From: Vicia villosa
Taxonomy: Eukaryota; Streptophyta; Magnoliopsida; Fabales; Fabaceae
Reading direction: 5' to 3'
DNA: 64,000 nt
Assembly (NCBI RefSeq): GCF_029867415.1
Contig: NC_081185.1
Location: forward strand, 31,634,245-31,698,244
Shown: one piece after another, positions 1 to 9,757 of the stretch
How positions within the stretch are numbered: the stretch's first letter is position 1
Layout: every line of letters starts with the position of its first letter
Made by a program: the position numbers and the translations under genes
The notes under the pieces: generated by a model
Seen by the model: the letters and a program-made list of their open reading frames with translations, nothing else
What the model was told of the DNA's origin: nothing
Databases searched by the model: none

Positions 1-162
1 CTCAAAGACAAGAGGATTGTTCCTCTGGAACTTCCCCAAAGCACGGAACTCATCATCATCATCATTCCGGTTACCAGCATTCACTTGAGGAATCTGACCA
101 ATGGAGCCAGCCAACATCCTCAATGCCTCAGCAATGGCATCATCATTCCTTCCTGCAACCAT
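1..162 (-). CDS. gag: N-terminal gag of a Ty3/gypsy retrotransposon (partial)
   Basis: The frame is open for 54 codons from an ATG at 162 to the window edge and begins MVAGRNDDAIAEALRML. An acidic run and a FRALGKFQRNNP segment follow, which is typical of the start of plant Ty3/gypsy gag proteins, probably the chromovirus Tekay/Del type. Gag forms the virus-like particle in the cytoplasm. The start is supported by position: a tRNA-iMet primer site and an LTR end lie just upstream on the minus strand, 112 and 128 bases away. The rest of the element lies beyond the left edge, so its intactness cannot be judged. Lineage is inferred from the gag start and PBS only. Confidence 0.75.
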   Translation of the reverse strand, partial: MVAGRNDDAIAEALRMLAGSIGQIPQVNAGNRNDDDDEFRALGKFQRNNPLVFE

Positions 163-273
163 CGTCCTAAACAGCCAAATAACCAGAAAAACAATATCGA
201 TCGTGTCAGATACATAAATCAAATACAACAGGATTAGAAAACATTAACAACTATTGACCAACTGGCCGACCAC

Positions 274-285
274 GCTCTGATACCA
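274..285 (-). other. Primer binding site, tRNA-iMet type
   Basis: On the minus strand this reads TGGTATCAGAGC, the standard plant initiator-Met tRNA primer site. It lies four bases after the LTR end at 290. This fixes the orientation of the gypsy element as minus and shows that 290-8217 is its 5' LTR. Confidence 0.9.
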
Positions 286-2730
286 CTAATGTAACACCCC
301 TTTCTAATACCCAAAATATTTAACATATAATCAGAGTAAATAAGCATGCATATAAACAAAGGGCGTCACAACAACGTTTTCAAAAACTAAAAGCTTTCAA
401 AAACCAACATCATTCATCAATCAAATGTACAATTACTCCTGGTCATCAAGGTAACACTTTTCACTTGTCATAATTCATCAAGAATATGCATTCACAGCGG
501 AAAATAATAAATACTCATGAATTTCATAAATGATCATGTCCCATATCATAATCATATCTCCATAATAGTCCACAAAATAATATAATGTCATATCCAAGAT
601 ATTCGACACTATGGCCTCTCAACAACAAATCATAAACGTACATGTTCACGAGATAGTATCATAATACAAATACAAAACAAAACATGAGTTCAATACTACT
701 AATCCCAACCCAGTGTTACATGACTAGAGCATTGACTCACTACCTAATCACCGAACAAACTCGAAATCTCTCCGGCTAAACCTCGCACGAACTACTAAGC
801 TTCGGAACATGCACGTTACCAACAAAGGGCAACATTCAAACAGAAGTGTGAGAATTCAAATCATTATGAAGAAAGTATAATAAGGTACAATGATTTAATT
901 AACAGTCATAGGAATTTATCACACCTCGCATAATCATGTAAATAGTATTATCCAATATATTTCACATGTTCGAGTATGCAATAAAGTTCAATAGTATAAT
1001 ATTCAAAAAGATTCAATATTATTATTTCAAATATGTACATAAACCACCATTTTCACATATTCACATTTATCACCAAATTATGTATCCAAACATCACCAAA
1101 TTCAATTATCACATCTCATACACACATAACAATCACATAAATTCATATATTCAAACATCACATAACACCAATGTGACTCAATGCAAGACATGTGACTCTA
1201 TGCATGTGGTACCAAATGTGAACCCAACGTTTCATCGCTTTCCGATTCAATATCTAGAATCCAAGTCACGCTTCCGATTCGGACAAGATCAAAGCCAATA
1301 CGCATATCTCCAATTAAGGACCACGTCTTCTACGCCTATTTACATTAAAGGATCAACGTCTCTTATCATGTGAACCTACAGTTTCACCGCTTCCACCATA
1401 AAGCCGACCATTCTATGAATGTATGTCCAATTTTCAATAATATATGCAATTAAGATTATCTCATCAATCTTAACTTACCGCATACCACAATAGTTCAACG
1501 CTATGAATTATCCGCCAATTGTATACAACATTTTCACAACACATATATATCATTCACATATAAAGGCAAACAATCAATTACGATTCATAAATCCAATTAA
1601 CACTAGAAACCACACTATCTCATGTTAATTCTCATTTGTCAATATATATGAATACACACTTTCACAATCAATCAACTAATCACTAGGATTCATACCCACG
1701 GAGAATCATTATCAAAACAACATCACTGACATAGCAATATATTATTCTCAACATAAATATTCAAACCAAAAACACAATTACGGTCAAATTCTCAAAATAC
1801 CGTAATTTACCGATAAACCGAATAATTGATCCAAGTCCAAGTATATTCCAATTAATTAGACTCATTGCAATTAACTCAACTATTAATATAATCAACCAAT
1901 TAATATCATTCTATATTAATTTCAATTCTATTATATTTCTATTCCATTTCTAATTTCTAATATCCTACTATTTCCATTAATATCCTACTGTTTTCAAATA
2001 ATATTTCATTTCATCATCATGGTTCCATTTCTATAATATGTACTATTATATATTTCTTAAGGAACAATATCAATCATGAAACAAATACCATAACACTAGT
2101 ATGAAAACAGGAAAGGAACAATTCACGGAATCCAACGGAATAGCATGGAACGAGTGGCTTAAGTGCCAAGTGCTAATTTGTAATATGGAAACATAGCACA
2201 TTTATGAACAATAGAGAACAAATAAACAACACATGATGAAAAAAAGCTGGAACCAAAAAAAATAAGTCTTAAGTGGGTGCTCCATTTCTCATATATACCA
2301 TTATATATATTATGTATATGTTTTATTGATTGATATTATGCACACATGGAAAACAAAATGTTAGCACACAATTATGTAACAACTAGGAAGAAAGTCACCA
2401 CATGCAATGACTAGCCTGCGAACGAAACGATGTCATCCGTCAATGCCCAACTGCCTTCTGACAACATCCCATTTCCCTAGTTTTCTTCATTTTCCATATT
2501 TCCATACACACAACTAGGGTTGGACAAGGACCTAAAAACCGGCCCAATCCGCATCAACCGAAACAAAAAACTGAATTGGGTCGGATTTATATGGGTTAGC
2601 GGTTCTACGGGCCAAACTTGCGGTTTTGTTTGGGTTCAATTAGGCGGGTTCGGTTCAAGAAACTGAAACCGCGGTTAACCGCACCCGCCCATACAAGTTA
2701 ATATGCAAACCTGTTTTTACAATTAGCATT

Positions 2731-3309
2731 TGATAAGTGCCAAAATGTCGATATTTTGAGTATATATTTGTGACACTTATCGATTCTATTCTATTGATTT
2801 TTGTAATAAAATCCTAACTTTTGTGTAAATATGTGCATACTTGTGTTTTTGATTCATTTTTATACCAATTAATAGTTTTCCATTCATTTTATAGGTATTC
2901 ATGCATCTTTGGAGCATTGAGTAATAAAGACCAAAGGCTAAGCTTCAAGAATGCAAATTCTACCAATTCATCAAAGAATAAGACTCAAAATAAGGATGAC
3001 CAAAATCATCATTTTGGTTTCCTTTCATTCATTATTGGATAGAGCATTGAATAAGCTTTCCAACGCTTCGAACCGGGCGCAATTCGGAGTCACGGTTCTC
3101 AACTTATGGCGAAAACAAGATTTCACTTTTGCTGTCAGTCCGCTGAGCGGAGGGGGTCCGCTGAGCGGAGCTCCAGCGGAGCAAATCAGAGTCTGGATGC
3201 AATTTTGAGTCCGCTGAGCGGAGGGGGTCCGCTAAGCGGACCTGCTAAGACAACAGCTCGTTAAAAGGGGCAAAAATCACATTTTTAGGTTATGGTTTGG
3301 GTATTTTTG
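2731..3309 (+). repeat. 5' LTR remnant (U3 only) of the Athila-like element
   Basis: This is the first 579 bp of the LTR. I count about 13 mismatches against 4214-4792 (roughly 2.2 %). It contains four copies of the palindrome TCCGCTGAGCGGA or a one-base variant (3139-3151, 3157-3169, 3210-3222, 3228-3240). Confidence 0.85.
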
Positions 3310-4213
3310 TCAATGTCCATGTTGTTTTTGCTAAATGCTTATCTTTGAGTGTTTAGTTCTCATTTTTGCATGGATGATTGATTCTTTTTTTTTCTTGAAC
3401 CCTCAACCATGATTTTTGGTATGAATTTTTACCTTGCCTTAGAATTAGGGAGTATTCACATGATGATGTGGTTGAATTCAAGTTGGGGAGAAAAATGATT
3501 ATGTACCTATTTGGTTGTTTCTATGAGGTTGAAAAGAAAGAAGAAAAAAAGAAAAAAAATGTGAAAAGAAAAGAAAGAAAAAAAGTAAAAAAGTTTTGAA
3601 AAAAGAAAAAGAAAAGAGAAGTGAATAAATGTGCTAATAAGTATTGTGATTGGTTTGAGAAACTTGTGGTTAAGGAAGAAGTTTAATCGAGGTTTTGTTG
3701 TTTGAATCTTTGGTGGATTGATCACTCCCTTAGGTTTAGGCAAGTTTTTGTTTCGATTAGCCTTAGGACTTATCCCTTGTTTGTTAACCAAGCCACATTA
3801 CAACCTTGAAAAGCCCTTGTGATTCTTGCTTTTATATCTTCAATGTGATTTTTGGATGAATGCATAATTTAATCTTTTGTTTGCAAGATTGTTGGATGAG
3901 TGTTAAAAGTCCTTCACCTTTGTGTGTTCTTCATCCATGGATGAATTTTTGCTAGGTGTGATTCATGATGTGAGCATGTATTGTGTTAGAATGTTTTGTA
4001 TGCTTTTTGTGCTTAGGATTCGTTTCGTTTATATGTTGTCGTTGTAGGATAGTGGTAAGTATTTACTTTGTTTATACGCTTTTGTATTAAGCCATACATT
4101 TGTTTTTGGTTTTCAAAACTTATTGATTCACGATTCTTTGGTTTATTGCTTTTGATTCTTTGATTTATTTGACATTGTTTGAGGACAAACAAGGTTTCAA
4201 GTTGGGGAATGTT
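3310..4213 (+). other. 3' noncoding region and polypurine tract of the Athila-like element
   Basis: This is noncoding sequence between the two U3 copies. A purine-rich stretch lies at about 3530-3620, and a CCACATTACAACC motif near 3794-3806 is shared with the family D element. GTTGGGGAAT (4201-4210), immediately before the LTR start TG at 4214, is the likely polypurine tract for plus-strand priming. Confidence 0.65.
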
Positions 4214-5601
4214 TGATAAGTGCCAAAATGTCGATATTTTGAGTATATATTTGTGACACTTATCGATTCTATTCTATTGATTTTTGTAATAAAATCCTAA
4301 CTTTTGTGTAAATATGTGCATACTTGTGTTTTTGATTCATTTTTATACCAATTAATAGTTTTCCATTCATTTTATAGGTATTCATGCATCTTTGGAGCAT
4401 TGAGTAATAAAGACCAAAGGCTAAGCTTCAAGAATGCAAATTCTACCAATTCATCAAAGAATAAGGCTCAAAATAAGGATGACCAAAATCATCATTTTGG
4501 TTTCCTTTCATTCATTATTGGATAGGGCAATGAATAAGCTTTCCAACGCTTCGAACCTGGCGCAATTCGGAGTTACGGTTCTCAACTTATGGCGAAAACA
4601 AGATTTCGCTTTTGCTGTCAGTCCGCTGAGCGGAGGGGGTTCGCTGTGCAGAGCTCTAGCGGAGCAAATCAGAGTCTGGATGCAATTTTGAGTCTGCTGA
4701 GCGGAGGGGGTCCGCTAAGCGGACCTGCTAAGAGAGCAGCTCGTTAAAAGGGGCAAAAATCACATTTTTAGGTTATGGTTTGGGTATTTTTGAGTCCCAA
4801 CACCATCAACTTCATTCTTAGAGTAGAATTGGCTTAGAAAACAACTTCAGAGGTTGCATAAGGATGATCGGGGGTGGATTGAGCGTCGAACAGAGCTGAC
4901 AAACCGGGAGATTTTCGGTTCATTTCTCTTCTTCTTTGTGTATTTCTCTTTGGTTGGGTTTGTTTGTATATTTACTTGAATCTTATGTATATTTACCGAT
5001 TATAATGTTATATTTAACTTGCTTTACAAATCTGTGTTGATGTTATCCTGGATTTTTGCTCTATGCTGGGGATTTGGGGTGCTTTAGAGATAAACTTCTT
5101 GAAACCCTATCTATGATTATAATCTGTTGGTTATGAACTCTAGAGATAGATTTAGAGCTAGCATTCATTGTGGGTATCTGTACGTAATGCTTTCGTGTTT
5201 GAGCGGCGCGCGAGAGATCGCCGACGCGAGAATACGGATGTTCTCGCGACTTTGCGTTAGAGATAACCTTAGTTGTGAGATGATCTCGTTTGTGCTCCAG
5301 AGATGGACGCTTATGTGAGAGATACGTGATGACATAGATGAGTATCGTAGGTTGAGTATAACGGGTTGGTAAATGTATGTTTGTGAAGAGTGAATATATT
5401 TACATTCCTGATAAGTTATTTCTCTTCTAAGAATGTGTTTATTCTTTTACTGTCTATATCTTTGTTTACTTTTTGCTCATTCAATCCCGTGCTCGAAACC
5501 ATAGAAACTATTGAATGGCATCTCTCCATCTCTGTGGACGATAATTCCTGGATCAATATTTGCAAATCTTTTTTGTTGCTTGCCCTATACTGTATTCAAC
5601 A
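4214..5601 (+). repeat. Complete 3' LTR of the Athila-like element (1388 bp)
   Basis: It starts TGATAAG and ends CAACA, followed directly by the GCATT target duplication. The U5-proximal part contains a CTCTGTGGACGATAATTCC segment similar to those in Athila-type LTRs. The short open frames here (for example 5127-5318, 5390-5671) have no recognisable domain and I do not regard them as genes. Confidence 0.85.
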
Positions 5602-5606
5602 GCATT

Positions 5607-7724
5607 CACCTCTCAGCATACAAAAAGAATATGTTCTCTCTCTTCAGTTAATTTCAACTCCCTTCATCTAAAAACCCTAGCCGCCACCCTCCACGACCAA
5701 CACCATCACAACAAACCACACTCCCATCAGATCCATTGTCACCGGTCACCTCTACTACTCATCATCCCCATGTTTCTTTTGTCACTCACCCTCACAAAAA
5801 CACAAATCCAACATATCTCTCACAAATAAAATAAAAAATCTTGGCTTAATTGCAACTTTAGTCCCCCTATTTTGTCTTTTTCTTGATTTTGATCCCTCTA
5901 TTTTAAAAACCACTATTTTAGTCCTCTTTTTAAGTTTTTTGTGCAATTTTCGTCCCCCTATTTTGTTTTTTTCTGCAAAATTAGTCCCTATTTTTGTCTC
6001 TTTTTCAACAGAAAATTCAGAAGGGGACCAAAATCATTGTTTTAAAAATAAGGGGACCAAAATCGGAAAAAAGACAAAATAAAGGGACCAAAGTTGCAAT
6101 TAAGCCTTTATTTTTATCATCTTGAAAATCTATCATTCTTTGCTTGTTTCCAGTTGTTTGTAAGGTCCGCATCTATTTTTGTTTTGGAGTTATGGAATTT
6201 TAGATTTTCTTATTAGGGTTTCTAACATAGTTATTGTGTTTTGATTTTTCTTATTTTAATTTTGTTTCCTAATTTGCTTCCTCATTTTGTTTCTGATTTT
6301 TCTGAAATTTGTTGAAGGTCTTCAACCAACTCCAAGATGCTGCATAGAGTATATTTATTTGTGGAGCTTGATTCGTCTTTAATCAGCTTCAAGATGCTGT
6401 TGCATAGAGTATGTATATTTGTGAAGTTTGATTCCTTAAAGTATTTAATTTATTCATACTGGATTTGGTTTTTTACTGATTAAATGCAAAAAAAAATATG
6501 TCAGGGTTGCTGATTAGTGCTGATGAATTCAAATCCTTTTTTACCTTCGTAAGAACCGTTCTCATAAATCAATCATGCTTTTGTTAGTTTAAAAGAGATC
6601 ATGATACTTATATTTTTCTCTTTCAAGCAGAAACAAGAAGAATTGTCGGTCATGCCAACTTCTAGAAATGGCTCTGGTATAAATTTCTTTATCTCACAAT
6701 TTGCTTGTTCTAGTAATTAAATTATGCGCTGGTTTTTTAATTGTATTGGTTCAATATCTAACCAGAGTTAAGTTATGTGGGTAGTAATTTTTCAAATATT
6801 GATATCTATCTACTATGTAATGCAAAACTATGTAGTATGTTTTCCACACATGCACTTATTTTATTGAATTGAAATGTATGACAAGAAAGATGTTATGAAA
6901 TCTCATAAAAAACAAGAACAATTTATGAAGTCTATGGTTAGCTTAGCACAATCATGGAATTGTCTCACATTTCTAAAGAAAGAATGGTAATTAAAAGGAT
7001 CATTTCATTTTAATGTTGTTTTTTTTATCTTTACAGCATCATCCTTGCTCTCATATCCCTTCATCTTCTGTTTGTTATGTAAATGTTTTCATTACTTTTG
7101 AATTGTATACAAATTGAGATAGTTTGTATGTGTTATATGTATATGAATGAAAAGAGTAATATATGTTTGTATACCACTGACAATGTTTCTGAAATGATGT
7201 TGTATTTAAAAGTTAAAGAAAAAGATAAGACTTATGGTCTTTGTTAATGTTACAGGAAGTTATCTATGGACTTTTTGTGAGAGTGGAAGGGAGGAGAGTA
7301 TTTTAAAAGACTTGGAAGTCTTGGAGATGAGTAATACTTTCATATGTGTAACTGATATTTCAGGCATTAGAAATACTTCAGCAATCTGTTACTCTGTTAC
7401 TGAGAAGTTATTGTTTTGTAATTGTATTTATAAAGTTTCAATATGGTTATTATTATTACTTTGTAATATTTGTATTAATAAAGATCTAATATGGTTTTGG
7501 TTCATTGCTAAAATTGTAATATTATGAAATTTAAGTTTTTGAAAAACTAACAGCCCAATAACCCGTAAAAACCTTTCATATAAACTCGTGATCCGCTGTA
7601 ACCCAACCCGGTCAAACCGATTTAAAAAATGGGCGGAATAGGGTCTTAGGAAGTCAACCGCGGTTTGGAGTGGGTGAAGGTTTTGGGCCCGAAACCGCCA
7701 AACCCGAATCGTTGTCCACCCCTA
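5607..7724. other. Interior of the hAT element, with possible captured gene pieces
   Basis: This is unassigned sequence apart from the MITE at 5843-6106. Around 5671-5760 there is a C-rich leader-like stretch with CTAAAAACCCTAGCCGCC, a telo-box-type motif often seen at the 5' ends of plant ribosomal-protein genes. Around 7234-7420 there are short exon-like open stretches beside AG and GT dinucleotides. These could be captured host fragments, but no protein family is recognisable. Confidence 0.4.
5843..6106. mobile_element. MITE with 23-bp terminal inverted repeats
   Basis: The left end GGCTTAATTGCAACTTTAGT and the reverse complement of the right end differ by one base in about 23. The element is 264 bp and noncoding, with many AGTCCCC / GGGGACC blocks that let it fold on itself. 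No clear target duplication is visible, so the superfamily (Mutator-like by resemblance) is uncertain. Confidence 0.7.
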
Positions 7725-8217
7725 CACACAACATATCACATTAATTCAAGTTCTATTTATATTTTCTACACAAAAGTCTAATCATATTAATCTACCCATT
7801 GACCCAATCATACTAACTCATAATAATAAGGATTCTCCCCCTTACCTCTTGTTAATTTCTTGAAACCCTAGCTTTTATTCTTCTCCTCTCTTAGTCTCCT
7901 TTCTCCTCTTCCTCTCCTCTTGAAAATAAGCAAATGAAATGATATCTCTAACTCTCATCAAACCCTTACTAACTTATTGTCTTAATGGGCTTAAGAAAAT
8001 AACACCCCCAATTTACTTCTACTTCTAATAATTAGGCCTAATAGGTATAATCATCTAATAACTCAATTAGCCCAATAAACCAAACAAACACAAATATACC
8101 CAAAATCTATTAATTCAATTAATTATTATATTACATAACAATTAAATAAATAATTAACACACAAAATAAAATAATATAATATAATAAAATAAATACTGAT
8201 AAAATCGGGATGTTACA

Positions 8218-8741
8218 ATAATTCTGTGCCTTGCAATACCAGAGGCAGCATAAAAATTGTCGAATGCCTCATTGTAAAACTCAAGACCATTATCGATTCT
8301 CAACCTCTTGACCTTCCCGCCAGTCCGATCTTCGACCAGAGTCTTCCAACTTTTGAAATTCTCAAAAGTTTCATCCTTAGTCTTCTGGATGAATACCCAT
8401 AATTTTCTGGAATAATCATCTACTATGGATAGAAAATACCTCGCTCCTGAATGTGATGGACACCTTGCAGGCCCCCATAGATCAACATGGATATAATCAA
8501 GGGATCCATGTGTTCTTTGTTTGCCTTTGTTGAACTTCATTCTGCAAGATTTTCCAAGTACACATGGTTCACAAAACTTCAGCTTTTCGACTTTGTCTCC
8601 ACCAAGCAGATTTTGTTTCCTTAATTCGACCAGACCTCTTTCATTGACATGGCCCAATCTCATGTGCCAAATGTTCGTTTTAGACAAAGGTTTCGTGGAT
8701 GCAACATTTGTCGAACCACTTACAACTTTAGCCTCAAGGGT
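8218..8741 (-). pseudogene. int: Ty1/copia integrase fragment
   Basis: The minus strand encodes a GAG-pre-integrase and N-terminal integrase segment. It has IWHMRLGHVNERG, then FCEPCVLGKS completing the HHCC zinc site, then HVDLWGPA carrying the first catalytic Asp and RIDNGLEFYN carrying the second. Integrase inserts the cDNA into host DNA. The catalytic Glu and everything downstream are lost because a gypsy LTR begins at 8217. Upstream coding is cut at 8741 by the family B LTR. It is probably the same copia element whose gag and LTR remain at 15155-16390, which is an inference from matching orientation and the intervening insertions. Confidence 0.85.
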
Positions 8742-9673
8742 TGTTGGCTGGAGATTTCGTTTAGAGGAAATATTCTTTGAAGGATTATAATTCGAAGAAA
8801 GATGGTTACTGATGACCATTTTTAAGATTAAAAATGGCTACTGATGGCCATGTTTCGAGGATGTTGTTTGAGTTGGAGTGAAGATGGTTAGAATCGGAGC
8901 TAATTTGAAGTGAAATATCTTGAAGACTTAAACATTTTGCGAAATACGAAGGGTACTGAAGCTTAACGTGTTTTCGTGACATTCTCGGTTCTGATCACGT
9001 TGCCACGCGTTGAAAGAGGATTTAGGCTGGAGGATTTGAATTTCGAAGTAGTCCGTGTAACCGAACAAGGACAGATGGCATCCCAAGGATTCTTGTGAGC
9101 AACGCGGCATCAGATTAGTGTAGGACCGTTAGGGTCGAAATTAGTATAAATAAGGGTCTTAATGTTAGGATTCCGTGTGTTCATTTTGTACAAATCACTC
9201 ACAAATTACTCAAGTATCAAGTGTTTAGAGAACGAGTTCGCTGAGAAATGTACGTATGACACCAACACCATTTTAAATACATTTGTATCTTTCTTTATTC
9301 AAGTATCTTTTCAATTCCTTTATTTTCTTCGTTTAACTTTCATTTCGATGTAACTTTACGTTTCTGCATTTAACATTCTAGCACGTTATATTCTTGCACT
9401 TTACATTTCTGCAATTTATACGCTTTTATTTATGTTTTCTTTGTCGAAAGTCATATTAACATGTATAACAAGTGTTGTTTCAAGTGAATAGTTATACGAT
9501 CATATCACAAACAAGTTTTCTTGAAGTCAGAACAAACAAATATGAACCAAATCATATCGAAAGACAATTGTTTGACTATGTCCTAGAATCAATCTAGTCG
9601 ATCCTACGAGTAACCAAAGTATATTTTATAGTTTGGAGGACTAGCGGTTGTTTACCGGAAATCACCGTAAACA
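8742..9673 (+). repeat. 5' LTR of family B (932 bp)
   Basis: It starts TGTTGGCTGGAGATTTCG and ends ACCGTAAACA. The start was placed by homology to the start of the opposite-strand copy (ending at 52925), and the end by the PBS three bases later. A TATAAATAAG box at 9145-9154 is a likely LTR promoter, with the transcript start expected about 30 bp on. Confidence 0.82.
9145..9152 (+). promoter_or_regulatory. TATA box of the family B LTR
   Basis: TATAAATA lies in the middle of the LTR, about 520 bp before its end. The same box in the same relative place is present in the minus-strand copy (near 52505-52512) and in the related LTR at 22729 (23317-23324). Confidence 0.65.
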
Positions 9674-9676
9674 AAT

Positions 9677-9694
9677 TGGCACGCCCAGTGGGAC
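9677..9694 (+). other. Primer binding site of family B
   Basis: TGGCACGCCCAGTGGGAC begins three bases after the LTR end. It starts TGG, as expected for pairing with a tRNA 3' CCA end. The same site is present in the minus-strand copy at 51934-51951. I cannot name the primer tRNA with certainty. Confidence 0.8.
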
Positions 9695-9757
9695 AGTGTC
9701 AAATAGATTGTTATTAATTGATTGTTTTGTTTTGTCTAGAAAATATCAAGACCTTGT

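Larger units (their letters stand above)
2731..5601 (+). mobile_element. Athila-like LTR retrotransposon deletion derivative
   Basis: A 579-bp segment beginning TGATAAGTGCCAAAATG occurs twice, at 2731-3309 and 4214-4792. The second copy continues to a full LTR ending TTCAACA at 5601. The insertion is flanked by a perfect 5-bp duplication GCATT (2726-2730 and 5602-5606). Between the copies lies about 0.9 kb of 3' noncoding sequence ending in a purine-rich tract. The layout is 5' U3, then 3' noncoding region, PPT and complete 3' LTR. One deletion therefore removed the 5' R-U5, PBS, gag and pol. The LTR size and the PPT context suggest the Athila/Cyclops lineage; the lineage is inference, the termini are seen. 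Confidence 0.85.
2515..7724. mobile_element. Non-autonomous hAT DNA transposon with nested insertions
   Basis: The left end begins TAGGGTTGGACAAGGA and the right end is the inverse, with reverse complement TAGGGGTGGACAACGA. The element is flanked by a perfect 8-bp duplication CACACAAC at 2507-2514 and 7725-7732, diagnostic of the hAT superfamily. Both subterminal zones are rich in GGTTTCGGG, GCGGTTAACCGC and AACCCG motifs, the usual hAT transposase-binding type repeats. No transposase ORF is present. Without the nested Athila-like insertion the element is about 2.3 kb, including a 264-bp MITE. It must have been moved in trans. Element boundaries are very secure; the content between 5607 and 7550 is largely unassigned. 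Confidence 0.93.
290..8217 (-). repeat. 5' LTR of a minus-strand Ty3/gypsy element, split by a nested hAT
   Basis: Read on the minus strand the LTR starts TGTAACATCCC at 8217 and ends GGGGTGTTACA at 290, forming the usual short inverted termini. Removing the hAT insertion (5210 bp plus an 8-bp duplication) leaves an LTR of about 2.7 kb. The LTR parts are 290-2514 and 7733-8217. They are AT-rich, with no convincing ORF. The right end joins copia integrase sequence, so the element inserted into a copia element; the adjacent five bases ATAAT (8218-8222) would be its target duplication, whose partner lies off the window. Confidence 0.82.

Noticed and set aside
966..1373. 135-codon ORF inside the gypsy LTR
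   Set aside because: AT-rich, His/Tyr-rich composition without any domain, entirely within an LTR; a chance open frame.
3507..3791. Minus-strand 94-codon ORF rich in Phe
   Set aside because: It is the reverse reading of a purine-rich tract in the Athila-like 3' noncoding region.
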